A stretch of DNA of 64,000 nucleotides from assembly GCF_004359985.1 (NCBI RefSeq), contig NZ_SMRO01000002.1, positions 2,246,536-2,310,535 of the forward strand, in the 5' to 3' direction. Both the position numbers and the translations under genes were made by a program. The notes beneath the pieces are model-generated. The model worked only from the letters and a program-made list of their open reading frames with translations, was not told the origin of the DNA and searched no databases. The stretch comes from Paraburkholderia flava. GTDB lineage: Bacteria; Pseudomonadota; Gammaproteobacteria; Burkholderiales; Burkholderiaceae. This document shows positions 34,089 through 43,710 of the stretch, one piece after another. Positions within the stretch are counted from its first letter, which is position 1. Each line of letters opens with the position of its first letter.

Positions 34089-37000
34089 ATGAATCCTTCC
34101 CGCGCTTTTATCCTGCGCCCCGTCGGCACTGCGCTGCTGATGGCGGCGATCATGCTGGTCGGGCTCGTCGCGCTGCGCTTTCTGCCGCTGTCGGCGCTGC
34201 CCGAAGTCGACTATCCGACCATCCAGGTGCAGACGTTCTATCCGGGCGCGAGCCCGGACGTGATGACGTCGTCGGTCACCGCGCCGCTCGAGCGGCAGTT
34301 CGGCCAGATGCCGTCGCTGAACCAGATGTCGTCGCAAAGCTCGGCGGGCTCGTCGATCATCACGCTGCAGTTCAGTCTCGATCTGCCGCTCGACATCGCC
34401 GAGCAGGAAGTGCAGGCCGCGATCAACGCGGCCGGCAACCTGCTGCCGTCCGACCTGCCCGCGCCGCCAATCTACGCAAAGGTCAATCCCGCCGACGCGC
34501 CGATCATCACGCTCGCGATCACGTCGAAGACGATGCCGCTCACGCAGGTGCAGGATCTCGCGGACACGCGGCTCGCGCAGAAGATCTCGCAGGTCGCGGG
34601 CGTCGGGCTCGTCAGTCTGTCGGGCGGGCAGCGGCCGGCCGTGCGTATCCAGGCGAATCCGCGTGCGCTCGCCGCGTACGGTCTGAATCTCGACGATCTG
34701 CGCACGACCATTTCGAACCTCAACGTCAACACGCCGAAGGGCAACTTCGACGGCCCGACGCGGGCGTACACGATCAATGCGAACGACCAGCTGACCGACG
34801 CCGACGCATACACGTCAGCGGTAATCGCCTACAAGAACGGTCGCGCGGTGATGCTCACCGACGTCGCCACAATCGTCTCCGGCGCCGAGAACACGAAGCT
34901 CGGCGCGTGGGTCGACAGCACGCCGGCGATCATCCTGAACGTGCAGCGCCAGCCGGGCGCGAACGTGATCCAGGTGGTCGACGGCATCAAGGCGCTGCTG
35001 CCGCAACTGCAGCAGTCGCTGCCCGCCGCGCTCGACGTGCGCATCGTCACCGACCGCACCACCACCATCCGCGCGTCGGTGCGCGACGTGCAGTTCGAAC
35101 TGCTGATGTCCGTCGTACTCGTCGTGCTGGTGATGTACCTGTTCCTCGCGAACATCTACGCGACGATCATCCCGAGCCTGTCGGTGCCGCTGTCGCTGAT
35201 CGGCACGCTCGCGGTGATGTATCTGTGCGGCTTCTCGCTCGACAACCTGTCGTTGATGGCGTTGACGATCGCGACCGGCTTCGTCGTCGACGATGCGATC
35301 GTGATGATCGAGAACATCGCGCGTTACGTCGAGGAAGGCGAGGCGCCGCTCGAAGCTGCGCTAAAAGGTTCGAAGCAGATCGGCTTCACGATCATCTCGC
35401 TGACGGTGTCGCTGATCGCCGTGCTGATTCCGTTGCTGTTCATGGGCGACGTGGTCGGCCGGCTGTTCCATGAGTTCGCGATCACGCTCGCGGTGACGAT
35501 CGTGATCTCGGCGATCGTGTCGCTGACGCTCGTGCCGATGATGTGCGCGAAGCTGCTGCGCCACACGCCGCCGAAGGAAAGCCATCGCTTCGAAGCGAAG
35601 GCGCACCAGTTCATCGATTACGTGATCGGCCGCTACGCAGTCGCGCTCACGTGGGTGCTCGACCGGCAGCGCTCGACGCTTTTTGTCGCGCTGCTCACGC
35701 TCGTGCTGACCGCCGTGCTGTACATCTTCATTCCGAAGGGCTTCTTCCCGGTGCAGGACACCGGTGTGATCCAGGCGATCACGCAGGCGCCGCAGTCGGT
35801 GTCGTATGCGTCGATGGCGCAGCGTCAGCAGGATCTTGCCGCCGAGATCCTGAAGAACCCGGACGTCGACAGCCTCACGTCGTTCATCGGCGTGGACGGC
35901 AGCAACATCACGCTGAACAGCGGCCGGATGCTGATCAACCTGAAACCGCGCGACGACCGCAGCAATACCGCGAGCCAGGTGATCCGCCAGTTGCAGCACG
36001 ACGTCGCGCACATTCCGGGCGCGTCGCTGTACATGCAGCCGGTGCAGGATCTGACGATCGACTCCACCGTCAGCCCGACGCAATACCAGTTCATGCTGAC
36101 GTCGCCGAACATCGACGAATTCTCGACGTGGGTGCCGAAGCTGATGACGCGTCTGCAGGAGTCGCCCGAACTCGCCGACGTCGCCACCGATCTGCAGAGC
36201 AGCGGCCAGTCCGTCTACATAGAGATCGACCGCGCGACCGCGTCGCGTTACGGCATCACGCCCGCCACCGTCGACAACGCGCTGTACGACGCGTTCGGTC
36301 AGCGCATCATCTCGACGATCTTCACGCAGTCGAACCAGTACCGCGTGATTCTCGAAGCGCAGCCGGACATCCAGCATTACACCGAGTCGCTGAACGCGAT
36401 CTATCTGCCGTCGTCGACGTCGAGCGGCGGCCAGGTGCCGCTGTCGTCGATCGCGAGCTTCCACGAACGGCCCGCGCCGCTGCTCGTCACGCATCTGAGC
36501 CAGTTCCCCGCGACGACGGTGTCGTTCAACCTCGCACCGGGCGCGTCGCTCGGCGCGGCCGTGAAGGCTATCCAGCAGGCGGAGAAGGATGTCGGTCTGC
36601 CGGGGTCGTTCCAGACGCGCTTCCAGGGTGCGGCGCTCGCGTTCCAGGCGTCGCTGTCGAACGAACTGTTCCTGATCCTCGCAGCAATTGTCACGATGTA
36701 CATCGTGCTCGGCGTGCTGTACGAGAGCTTCATCCATCCGATCACGATCCTGTCGACGCTGCCGTCCGCCGGTGTCGGCGCACTACTTGCACTGCTGGTG
36801 TCGGGGCACGACCTCGACATCATCGGGATCATCGGCATCGTGCTGCTGATCGGTATCGTGAAGAAGAACGCGATCATGATGATCGACTTCGCGCTCGAAG
36901 CGGAGCGCGAACAGGGCAAGCCGCCGCGCGAGGCGATTTACCAGGCGTGTCTGCTACGCTTCCGGCCGATCCTGATGACGACGATGGCAGCCCTCCTTGG

Positions 37001-37223
37001 CGCGCTGCCGCTGATGCTCGGCACCGGCGCGGGCTCCGAGCTGCGTCATCCGCTCGGTATCGCGATTGCGGGCGGCCTGATCGTGAGCCAGCTGCTGACG
37101 CTGTTCACGACACCGGTGATCTATCTCGGCTTCGATTCGCTCGCACGCCGTATCCGCGCGCGCTTTAATCGCGACGAGCCCGGCAGCGGTACAACCCCGC
37201 CCGCCGCGAACGCGGAGAACTGA
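34089..37223 (+). CDS. mdtB: RND efflux pump subunit MdtB
   Basis: MdtB with MdtC forms an unusual heterotrimeric RND pump that exports bile salts, novobiocin and similar compounds using the proton gradient. The 1044-residue protein has the full twelve-helix RND layout: [20 protein letters not shown], the proton-relay pair in [20 protein letters not shown], and the second-half repeat [20 protein letters not shown]. The N-terminus [19 protein letters not shown] is the first helix. Length equals E. coli MdtB (1040). The stop is three bases before the mdtC ATG, so the two are tightly coupled. Confidence 0.95.
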   Translation: MNPSRAFILRPVGTALLMAAIMLVGLVALRFLPLSALPEVDYPTIQVQTFYPGASPDVMTSSVTAPLERQFGQMPSLNQMSSQSSAGSSIITLQFSLDLPLDIAEQEVQAAINAAGNLLPSDLPAPPIYAKVNPADAPIITLAITSKTMPLTQVQDLADTRLAQKISQVAGVGLVSLSGGQRPAVRIQANPRALAAYGLNLDDLRTTISNLNVNTPKGNFDGPTRAYTINANDQLTDADAYTSAVIAYKNGRAVMLTDVATIVSGAENTKLGAWVDSTPAIILNVQRQPGANVIQVVDGIKALLPQLQQSLPAALDVRIVTDRTTTIRASVRDVQFELLMSVVLVVLVMYLFLANIYATIIPSLSVPLSLIGTLAVMYLCGFSLDNLSLMALTIATGFVVDDAIVMIENIARYVEEGEAPLEAALKGSKQIGFTIISLTVSLIAVLIPLLFMGDVVGRLFHEFAITLAVTIVISAIVSLTLVPMMCAKLLRHTPPKESHRFEAKAHQFIDYVIGRYAVALTWVLDRQRSTLFVALLTLVLTAVLYIFIPKGFFPVQDTGVIQAITQAPQSVSYASMAQRQQDLAAEILKNPDVDSLTSFIGVDGSNITLNSGRMLINLKPRDDRSNTASQVIRQLQHDVAHIPGASLYMQPVQDLTIDSTVSPTQYQFMLTSPNIDEFSTWVPKLMTRLQESPELADVATDLQSSGQSVYIEIDRATASRYGITPATVDNALYDAFGQRIISTIFTQSNQYRVILEAQPDIQHYTESLNAIYLPSSTSSGGQVPLSSIASFHERPAPLLVTHLSQFPATTVSFNLAPGASLGAAVKAIQQAEKDVGLPGSFQTRFQGAALAFQASLSNELFLILAAIVTMYIVLGVLYESFIHPITILSTLPSAGVGALLALLVSGHDLDIIGIIGIVLLIGIVKKNAIMMIDFALEAEREQGKPPREAIYQACLLRFRPILMTTMAALLGALPLMLGTGAGSELRHPLGIAIAGGLIVSQLLTLFTTPVIYLGFDSLARRIRARFNRDEPGSGTTPPAANAEN

Positions 37224-37226
37224 CCG

Positions 37227-40200
37227 ATGAATCTGTCGCGTCCGTTCATCCAGCGGCCGGTCGCCACGACGCTGCTCGCGATCGGCATCGCACTCGCGGG
37301 GATGTTCGCGTTCGTCAAGCTGCCGGTCGCGCCGCTGCCGCAGGTCGATTTTCCGACCATCTCGGTGCAGGCGAGCCTGCCGGGTGCGAGTCCGGAAACC
37401 GTCGCGACCAGTGTCGCGAGTCCGCTCGAACGGCATCTTGGGTCGATTGCGGACGTTACTGAAATGACGTCGACGAGTTCGGTGGGGAGTGCGCGGATTA
37501 CGCTGCAGTTCGGGTTGAACCGTGACATCGACGGCGCCGCGCGTGACGTGCAAGCAGCAATTAATGCAGCACGGGCCGATCTGCCTGCGAGCTTGCGCAG
37601 CAATCCGACGTATCACAAGGTGAATCCGGCCGATGCACCGATTTTGATCCTCGCGCTAACGTCGAAAACGCTGCCAGCAGGCCAACTGTACGATTCGGCG
37701 GCGACGGTGCTACAGCAGTCGCTGTCGCAGGTAGACGGCGTCGGCGAAGTAGACGTAGCCGGTTCAGCGAATCCGGCGGTGCGGGTCGAACTGGAACCGC
37801 AGGCGTTGTTCCACTACGGCATCGGGCTCGAAGACGTGCGAGCCGCGCTCGCGGCCGCGAACGCGAACAGTCCGAAGGGCTCGATCGAATTCGGCCCGAA
37901 CCGCGTACAGATCTACACCAACGATCAGGCGAGCAAGGCGACCCAGTACAAGGATCTCGTGATCGCGTATCGCAACGGCTCGGCGGTCAAGCTGTCGGAC
38001 GTCGCGGAAGTGGTCGACTCGGTCGAGGATCTGCGCAACCTCGGCCTCACGAACGGCAAGCGTTCAGTGCTGGTCATCCTCTACCGGCAGCCCGGCGCGA
38101 ACATCATCGAAACGACCGACCGCGTGCGCGAAATGCTGCCGCAGTTGCAGGCGTCGCTGCCCGCGGACGTCGAGGTACTGCCCACCGCCGACCGCTCCAC
38201 GACCATCCGTGCGTCGCTGAAAGACACCGAGCGCACGCTGATCGTCGCGGTCGCGCTGGTCGTGATGGTCGTGTTCCTGTTCCTGCGCAACTGGCGCGCG
38301 ACGTTGATCCCGAGTGTCGCGGTGCCGATCTCGATCATCGGCACGTTCGCGGCGATGTACCTGCTCGGCTTCTCGATCGACAACCTGTCGCTGATGGCGT
38401 TGACGATCGCGACCGGTTTCGTCGTCGACGATGCGATCGTCGTGCTCGAAAACATTTCTCGGCACATCGAGAACGGCGTGCCGCGAATGAAAGCCGCGTT
38501 TATTGGCGCGCGCGAAGTGGGCTTCACCGTGCTGTCGATCAGCCTGTCGCTGGTCGCGGTGTTTCTGCCGATCCTGCTGATGGGCGGGATCGTCGGGCGG
38601 CTGTTCCGCGAATTCGCGCTGACGCTGTCGCTCGCGATCGGCGTGTCGCTCGTGGTGTCGCTCACGCTCACGCCGATGATGTGCTCGCGACTGCTGCGCG
38701 AGCCGCGCGAAGCACAAAAGGAAGGCCGCTTCGGCCAGTGGCTCGAACGCGGTTTCGAGCGGATGCAGCGCGGCTACGAACGCACGCTCGGCTGGTCGCT
38801 GCGGCATCCGCGGCTGATCCTCGTCGTGCTGCTCGCGACGATCGGGCTGAACGTCTGGCTGTACATCATCATTCCCAAGGGCTTTTTCCCGCAGCAGGAC
38901 ACGGGGCGTCTGGTCGGCGGCATTCAGGCGGACCAGAGCACGTCGTTCCAGGCGATGAAGTTAAAGTTCTCCGAGATGATGGCGATCGTGCAGAAGAACC
39001 CGTCGGTTGCGAGCGTGGTCGGTTTCACCGGCGGCCGGCAGACCAACTCGGGCTTCATGTTCGTCGTGCTGAAACCGAAGAGCGAGCGCAAGCAGTCCGC
39101 CGACCAGATCATCGCGCAGCTACGCGCGCCGCTCGGGGACGTCGCCGGCGCGCGTACGTTCCTGCAGGCGGTGCAGGACATTCGCGTCGGCGGCCGGCAG
39201 TCGAACGCGCAGTACCAGTTCACGCTGCTGTCCGACACCACCGCCGATCTCTACAAGTGGGGCCCCAAACTCACCGACGCATTGCTGGCCCGCCCCGAAC
39301 TCGCCGACGTGAACTCCGACCAGCAGCAAGGCGGTCTCGAAGCGATGGTGACGATCGACCGCGCAACTGCGGCGCGGCTCGGCATCAAGCCCGCGCAGAT
39401 CGACAACACGCTGTACGATGCGTTCGGCCAGCGCCAGGTTTCGACGATCTACAACCCGCTGAACCAGTACCACGTCGTGATGGAAGTCGCGCCGAAATAC
39501 TGGCAGAGCCCGGACATGCTGAACCAGGTGTGGATCAGCACGTCGGGCGGCAGCGCAAGCGGCGCGCAGACCACCAACGCGGCGGCCGGCACCGTGTCGA
39601 ATTCCGCGCCCGGGGCGGCGGTGGGCGGCACCGGCGGCACGACCGCCGCAAGCGTCGCGAGCATTGCCGCCGACTCCGCGCGCAACCAGGCGATCAACTC
39701 GATCGCCGCGAGCGGCAAGTCGAGCGCGTCGTCGGGCTCGGCGGTGTCGACGTCGAAGGAAACGATGATCCCGCTATCGGCGATCGCGAGCTTCGGGCCG
39801 GGCAACACGCCGATATCGGTGAATCACCAGAGCCAGTTCGTCGCATCGACGATCTCGTTCAACCTGCCGCCGGGCAAATCGTTGTCCGACGCGACGCAGG
39901 CGATCTACGACACGATGGCCGAAATCGGCATGCCCGCGACGATCCACGGCAGCTTCCAGGGCACCGCGCAGGCGTTCCAGCAATCGATGTCCGACCAGCC
40001 GATCCTGATCCTCGCAGCGCTCGCCGCCGTGTACATCGTGCTCGGCGTGCTGTACGAGAGCTACATCCATCCGCTCACGATTCTGTCGACGTTGCCGTCG
40101 GCCGGTGTCGGCGCCCTGCTCGCGCTGCTCGCGTTCAGGACGGAGTTCAGCATCATCGCGTTGATCGGCGTGATCCTGCTGATCGGCATCGTGAAGAAGA

Positions 40201-40538
40201 ACGCGATCATGATGGTCGACTTCGCGATCGAGGCGTCGCGGCAAGGACTGTCTTCGTATGAGGCGATTCGCCAGGCGTGTCTGCTGCGCTTCCGGCCGAT
40301 CATGATGACGACCTGCGCAGCGCTGCTCGGTGCACTGCCGCTCGCGTTCGGCACCGGCGAAGGGGCCGAGCTGCGCGCGCCGCTCGGCATCTCGATTGTC
40401 GGGGGGTTGATCGTCAGCCAGATGCTGACGCTGTACACGACGCCGGTCGTTTATCTGTATATGGACCGGATTCGCGTGCGGTGGGAAAACCGTGGTGCAC
40501 GCGGACGCGCGGAGTCGGCAGGGCCTGCTGGAACATAG
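37227..40538 (+). CDS. mdtC: RND efflux pump subunit MdtC
   Basis: Partner of MdtB. Family motifs include [40 protein letters not shown] and [18 protein letters not shown]. At 1103 residues it is about 75 longer than E. coli MdtC, because of a low-complexity Ala/Ser/Gly/Thr insert at about residues 772-845 (coded by 39541-39765) in the second periplasmic loop, absent from the MdtB paralog at the same place. No outer-membrane factor gene follows, so the channel must be encoded elsewhere. A 10-bp hairpin without T-run (40543-40570) lies just after the stop. Confidence 0.95.
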   Translation: MNLSRPFIQRPVATTLLAIGIALAGMFAFVKLPVAPLPQVDFPTISVQASLPGASPETVATSVASPLERHLGSIADVTEMTSTSSVGSARITLQFGLNRDIDGAARDVQAAINAARADLPASLRSNPTYHKVNPADAPILILALTSKTLPAGQLYDSAATVLQQSLSQVDGVGEVDVAGSANPAVRVELEPQALFHYGIGLEDVRAALAAANANSPKGSIEFGPNRVQIYTNDQASKATQYKDLVIAYRNGSAVKLSDVAEVVDSVEDLRNLGLTNGKRSVLVILYRQPGANIIETTDRVREMLPQLQASLPADVEVLPTADRSTTIRASLKDTERTLIVAVALVVMVVFLFLRNWRATLIPSVAVPISIIGTFAAMYLLGFSIDNLSLMALTIATGFVVDDAIVVLENISRHIENGVPRMKAAFIGAREVGFTVLSISLSLVAVFLPILLMGGIVGRLFREFALTLSLAIGVSLVVSLTLTPMMCSRLLREPREAQKEGRFGQWLERGFERMQRGYERTLGWSLRHPRLILVVLLATIGLNVWLYIIIPKGFFPQQDTGRLVGGIQADQSTSFQAMKLKFSEMMAIVQKNPSVASVVGFTGGRQTNSGFMFVVLKPKSERKQSADQIIAQLRAPLGDVAGARTFLQAVQDIRVGGRQSNAQYQFTLLSDTTADLYKWGPKLTDALLARPELADVNSDQQQGGLEAMVTIDRATAARLGIKPAQIDNTLYDAFGQRQVSTIYNPLNQYHVVMEVAPKYWQSPDMLNQVWISTSGGSASGAQTTNAAAGTVSNSAPGAAVGGTGGTTAASVASIAADSARNQAINSIAASGKSSASSGSAVSTSKETMIPLSAIASFGPGNTPISVNHQSQFVASTISFNLPPGKSLSDATQAIYDTMAEIGMPATIHGSFQGTAQAFQQSMSDQPILILAALAAVYIVLGVLYESYIHPLTILSTLPSAGVGALLALLAFRTEFSIIALIGVILLIGIVKKNAIMMVDFAIEASRQGLSSYEAIRQACLLRFRPIMMTTCAALLGALPLAFGTGEGAELRAPLGISIVGGLIVSQMLTLYTTPVVYLYMDRIRVRWENRGARGRAESAGPAGT

Positions 40539-40542
40539 GGAT

Positions 40543-40570
40543 CGTCAGGCGCCGTTCAAAGCGCCTGACG
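40543..40570. other. Hairpin between convergent genes
   Basis: CGTCAGGCGC and GCGCCTGACG form a perfect 10-bp stem with an 8-base loop. It includes the 3' end and stop codon of the leftward gene and starts four bases after the mdtC stop. There is no T-run; it may still limit read-through in both directions. Confidence 0.5.
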
Positions 40571-41023
40571 AATCGCGAGCGCGAAGATCCGCACCCACTG
40601 ACGCGCACGCCGCTCGTCGCCGGCCGGCACGTTCCACACCGGCCGCTTCGCATCCTTCACGTAGACCTCGACCAGCCAGCCACGCTGCGGGTCGGACCGC
40701 GCGGTTGCCGCTTCAAGATCGGCGAAGATGTAGTTGCCTTCCACACCGTCGATGCGCAACCGGCACAGCCGCTTGTCCGCTGCGAACCGCACGTCGCCCC
40801 AGCCGCCCTTCAGTTCGTGAGTCCAGTCGCCGTCGCGAATGTTCGACGCGACCTCGCGACGGCGCCGCCACCAGTACGCGAGCGCCGCGATGACGAGTGC
40901 CGCGACCACCACGGCCACGGCGACCGCGACGCCGGTGCCGAACAACGCGGCCAGCCGTTCGAACGACCACACCGCGCCGTAGATCACTCCGATCACGACG
41001 ACCAGCAGAACCAGAATCGGCAT
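40556..41023 (-). CDS. Hypothetical two-helix membrane protein
   Basis: A 155-residue protein with two N-terminal membrane helices (about 1-20 and 28-50) followed by a basic stop-transfer patch WWRRRRE and a soluble domain of about 100 residues (DGDWTHELKGGWGDVRF, IDGVEGNYIFADLE). I do not recognise the family. The soluble part should be cytoplasmic. It lies downstream of the exported peroxiredoxin on the same strand but behind that gene's terminator, so it probably has its own promoter. It converges with mdtC. Confidence 0.7.
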   Translation of the reverse strand: MPILVLLVVVIGVIYGAVWSFERLAALFGTGVAVAVAVVVAALVIAALAYWWRRRREVASNIRDGDWTHELKGGWGDVRFAADKRLCRLRIDGVEGNYIFADLEAATARSDPQRGWLVEVYVKDAKRPVWNVPAGDERRARQWVRIFALAIRQAL

Positions 41024-41038
41024 TCAACGCACCATCAG

Positions 41039-41088
41039 AAAAAAACGAAAGCCGGTGCGCGCAGGTAGTCCTGCTGACCCGCGCACCG
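41039..41088 (-). terminator. Terminator of the peroxiredoxin gene
   Basis: CGGTGCGCG and CGCGCACCG form a perfect 9-bp stem with an 18-base loop. Read leftward the stem leads into TTTCG and then seven Ts. It lies 12 bases after the peroxiredoxin stop. Confidence 0.75.
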
Positions 41089-41099
41089 CAAAACCATGA

Positions 41100-41663
41100 C
41101 TACTGCTGCTTGTGCGCAGCAGCCCACGCCTTGAGCGCATTCAGCGTGTTCTCGACGTGCTTGTCCGGCGACAGGCTCGTGTACTCATAGAGAATCTTGC
41201 CGTCCGGCGCGATCACATACGACACGCGATTCGCCATCGGCGCATGCATCGGCAGGCCGGCGTCGTACGCGTCGATCACTTTCGAATCGGCATCGGCCGC
41301 GACCGGGAATTTGCTGCGGCATTCGCTGACCGAAAACTTCGTCAGCGTATCGATGTTGTCGTGCGACACGCCGATCACGGTCGCGCCGTATTGCTTGTAC
41401 TGGTCAACGGCTTCGGCGAACTCGTGCGCCTCGATCGTGCAACCCTTCGTGAACGCGGCCGGGTAGAAGTACAGCACAACCGGGCCCTTCTTCAGCGCAT
41501 CGGCGAGCGTGTACGTGAACGTCTTGCCGCCCAGCGACGCCTGCGCCGTAAAGTCCGGCGCCTGCGCACCCGGCTTCAGCGTCGCCGACGCGAGCATCGA
41601 ATACGCGCATAGTGCCGCGCCGCTCAGAATCGCGGCCGCTGCCGGCCATCCTTTTCGCATCAT
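41100..41663 (-). CDS. Exported peroxiredoxin of the BCP/PrxQ type
   Basis: A 187-residue peroxiredoxin with a signal peptide (about residues 1-27, ending LASA), so it should act in the periplasm on peroxides. The peroxidatic site is YPAAFTKGCTIEAHEF, with Cys75 in a T-K-G-C-T context rather than the usual T-P-G-C-T. The classical resolving Cys five residues later is missing; Cys115 in SVSECRSKF, 40 residues on, could resolve it as in some PrxQ proteins. The rest fits the family: VIGVSHDNIDTLTKF and RVSYVIAPDGKI. An ATG three bases in (MRKG) is an equal alternative start. Confidence 0.88.
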   Translation of the reverse strand: MMRKGWPAAAAILSGAALCAYSMLASATLKPGAQAPDFTAQASLGGKTFTYTLADALKKGPVVLYFYPAAFTKGCTIEAHEFAEAVDQYKQYGATVIGVSHDNIDTLTKFSVSECRSKFPVAADADSKVIDAYDAGLPMHAPMANRVSYVIAPDGKILYEYTSLSPDKHVENTLNALKAWAAAHKQQ

Positions 41664-41821
41664 GTCGTCACCTCGCTAGTCCACGTCGAATTCATCATGT
41701 CGATCAGGCGCGCACGCATGGTGCGCCGCCGGAGACCGCCGCGGACCACCGTCGGTCCGTGCCGGTATTGGAACACGTTACGGGGGGATGCGCAGGCTGG
41801 TCGGCATCGATTGGGGAGGAT

Positions 41822-43201
41822 CTACTCACCCGCTTGCGTATCCACCGACTCCCCCGCATGCGCATCGAACCATGCAGCCGCCGCCAGATTCAACTCCGCG
41901 AGCGACGCCTGCGTCAGTGGCGCAAAACCGGCCAGTGCATCGTCGTGAGCGAGCACCGTCGCATCGTCGCCGTGATCGGCGGCTTCGGCGATACGCAGCA
42001 CCGCACCCAGCGGTCCGTGATATCCGACGATCGCATCGCGGATCGGCTGCGCGAGTCCGACCCGGTCGAGCGCCTCCTCGATCGTGCCGCCCAGCACCAC
42101 ATGCACGAGCGAGAAGATCGCGGTCATGATCGCCGCATCGGCGAATGCGTCGTCGTGCGGACGCAGCGCGCGCGCGACCAGTTCCATGAAGCGCGAGCGC
42201 GTGCCGGTCAGCTGCACGAGCGGATCGCGATGCCACGGCAGCTCGCTGCCGCCCGCATACAGCAGTAACTGCGCCCAGCGCGCGATCTGCCGTGTGCCGA
42301 CGACCAGCACCGCCTCGCGCAGCGAACCGATCTCGCGCGGCAGACCGAATGCGCTCGAGTTCACGAGCCGCAGCAACTGCACGACGATCGACGGACTGCG
42401 CTTCAGCTCGGCCTCGAGTTCCACGATGTCCGCATCGCGTGCAAGCAGTGCGAGCAGACGCAGCAGCGCGGACCGCGAGATGCGCGCACGCGGCGCGGCG
42501 AGCATCTGCGGCCGCGCGAAAAAATAACCCTGGAACAGATCGAAGCCGAGTGTATGACCGAGTGCGAAGTCTTCGCGCGTCTCGACTTTTTCCGCGATCA
42601 GCGTGCGCCCCGCCCCACGCATCTGCTCGACGAGCGCGGGCAACGCGTCGCGTGGTGTCTGCAGGAAATCGATCTTGATGATGTCCGCGTACGGCAGCGC
42701 GAGCGCGATGTTGCCGCTCCATGCGCAGACGTCGTCGAGTGCGATGCCGAAACCCGCGCGCCGCAGTTCCGTGATGCGCGCGAGCAGCCGCGCGTCGAAG
42801 GTCACGGTTTCGAGGATCTCGAGCACGAAGCGCTCGGGCGGCATCAGATGCACGATGTCGTCGAACAGCAGCTCGCGGCCGATGTTCACGTAGCCGCGTC
42901 GCGTACCGAGCACCGCCGCGACACCGATTCCGCCGATCGTGCGCGCGACCACCTGTGCGGTGGCCTGCGCATCGTCGCTGACGTCGGCGCGATTGTGCGG
43001 GCCCGAGCGAAACAGCAGCTCGTACGCGTGCACCGCGCCATGCCGGTCGACGATCGGCTGCCGGCCGAGATAGACGCACTGCTGGACGCCGGCCGCGAGC
43101 GCGGCGGGCGTCGGCTGCCGTGCAGCGTCGGCAGGCACGCGCAACGGCGCCGGATGGCCCGCAGGTTGACTGCTCACGCCGGTTTTCGGAGAGTCGGACA
43201 T
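41822..43201 (-). CDS. EAL-HDOD signalling protein (catalytic residues kept)
   Basis: A 459-residue YuxH/CdgJ-type protein: EAL domain (about 40-270) followed by HDOD (about 275-450). The EAL half reads YELLFR instead of EALLR but keeps the Glu, the Asn of VNIGREL, the Glu of VLEILETV, the DD of IALDDVC, Lys in IIKIDF and Glu of AEKVET, so weak c-di-GMP hydrolysis or binding is possible. The HDOD half has SIVVQLLRLVNSSAFGLPRE and GTRQIARWAQLLLYAGG. ATG 43201 is preferred; the longer frame to 43321 lacks family support. A second, degenerate paralog lies at 50057-51442. Confidence 0.87.
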   Translation of the reverse strand: MSDSPKTGVSSQPAGHPAPLRVPADAARQPTPAALAAGVQQCVYLGRQPIVDRHGAVHAYELLFRSGPHNRADVSDDAQATAQVVARTIGGIGVAAVLGTRRGYVNIGRELLFDDIVHLMPPERFVLEILETVTFDARLLARITELRRAGFGIALDDVCAWSGNIALALPYADIIKIDFLQTPRDALPALVEQMRGAGRTLIAEKVETREDFALGHTLGFDLFQGYFFARPQMLAAPRARISRSALLRLLALLARDADIVELEAELKRSPSIVVQLLRLVNSSAFGLPREIGSLREAVLVVGTRQIARWAQLLLYAGGSELPWHRDPLVQLTGTRSRFMELVARALRPHDDAFADAAIMTAIFSLVHVVLGGTIEEALDRVGLAQPIRDAIVGYHGPLGAVLRIAEAADHGDDATVLAHDDALAGFAPLTQASLAELNLAAAAWFDAHAGESVDTQAGE

Positions 43202-43710
43202 GGCTTGCGGCAGCAAAGGTTCGGGGACAGCGTCGCGGATTCGCGATGCATCGCGGTGCACCTGGATTCGTCGTGCATACGAAGCCGCGATGCGCGACGC
43301 TCGCACGTGGCGCATCGACATCCGCGCCCACTCGATCGCCCCACTTTAACCGAATCCCGCGCGGCGGCGTACAGGGAAAAATGAGGGTATCGGGGTACTG
43401 TTTATGGGACCGCCCGTCGTCCGGCATGAGCAACCGCATGTGCAACTGCATGTGCAACTGACAGCAACGCACATACGGTATGCCCCGTGCTTTCCAATCC
43501 TTTCCTGCGTGCGTTCCCGTGTGCTTTCCCGTGCGACTCGCGCCCCGCCGTGCGTCCCACCTGTCGATCCGTCAGAAATTGTTAAAGATTTTTCCCCGCC
43601 GGTCGATATCAAGTTCTGATGGGCGGCTCTACCGTCCCGGTCGCGACTCACGCGCGGCTGGACGGACGGGCCGCGCCGCCGCAGAACGACGAGGGTTGCC
43701 CGCCACAAAC
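43202..43710. other. 509-bp divergent promoter region
   Basis: It separates the leftward EAL-HDOD gene from the rightward GGDEF-EAL gene. I see no gene. It holds two perfect tandem copies of GCATGTGCAACT (43436-43459) and a Pyr-rich stretch with repeated GTGCTTTCC near 43490-43530. No clear promoter pair was found for either gene. Confidence 0.5.
43436..43459. repeat. Two tandem copies of a 12-bp repeat
   Basis: GCATGTGCAACT occurs twice without mismatch, head to tail. It may be a two-site operator or simple slippage. Confidence 0.5.

Noticed and set aside
41826..43472. A second long leftward frame (548 residues) over the EAL-HDOD gene
   Set aside because: It is Arg-rich frame-shifted noise over a clearly conserved domain protein.
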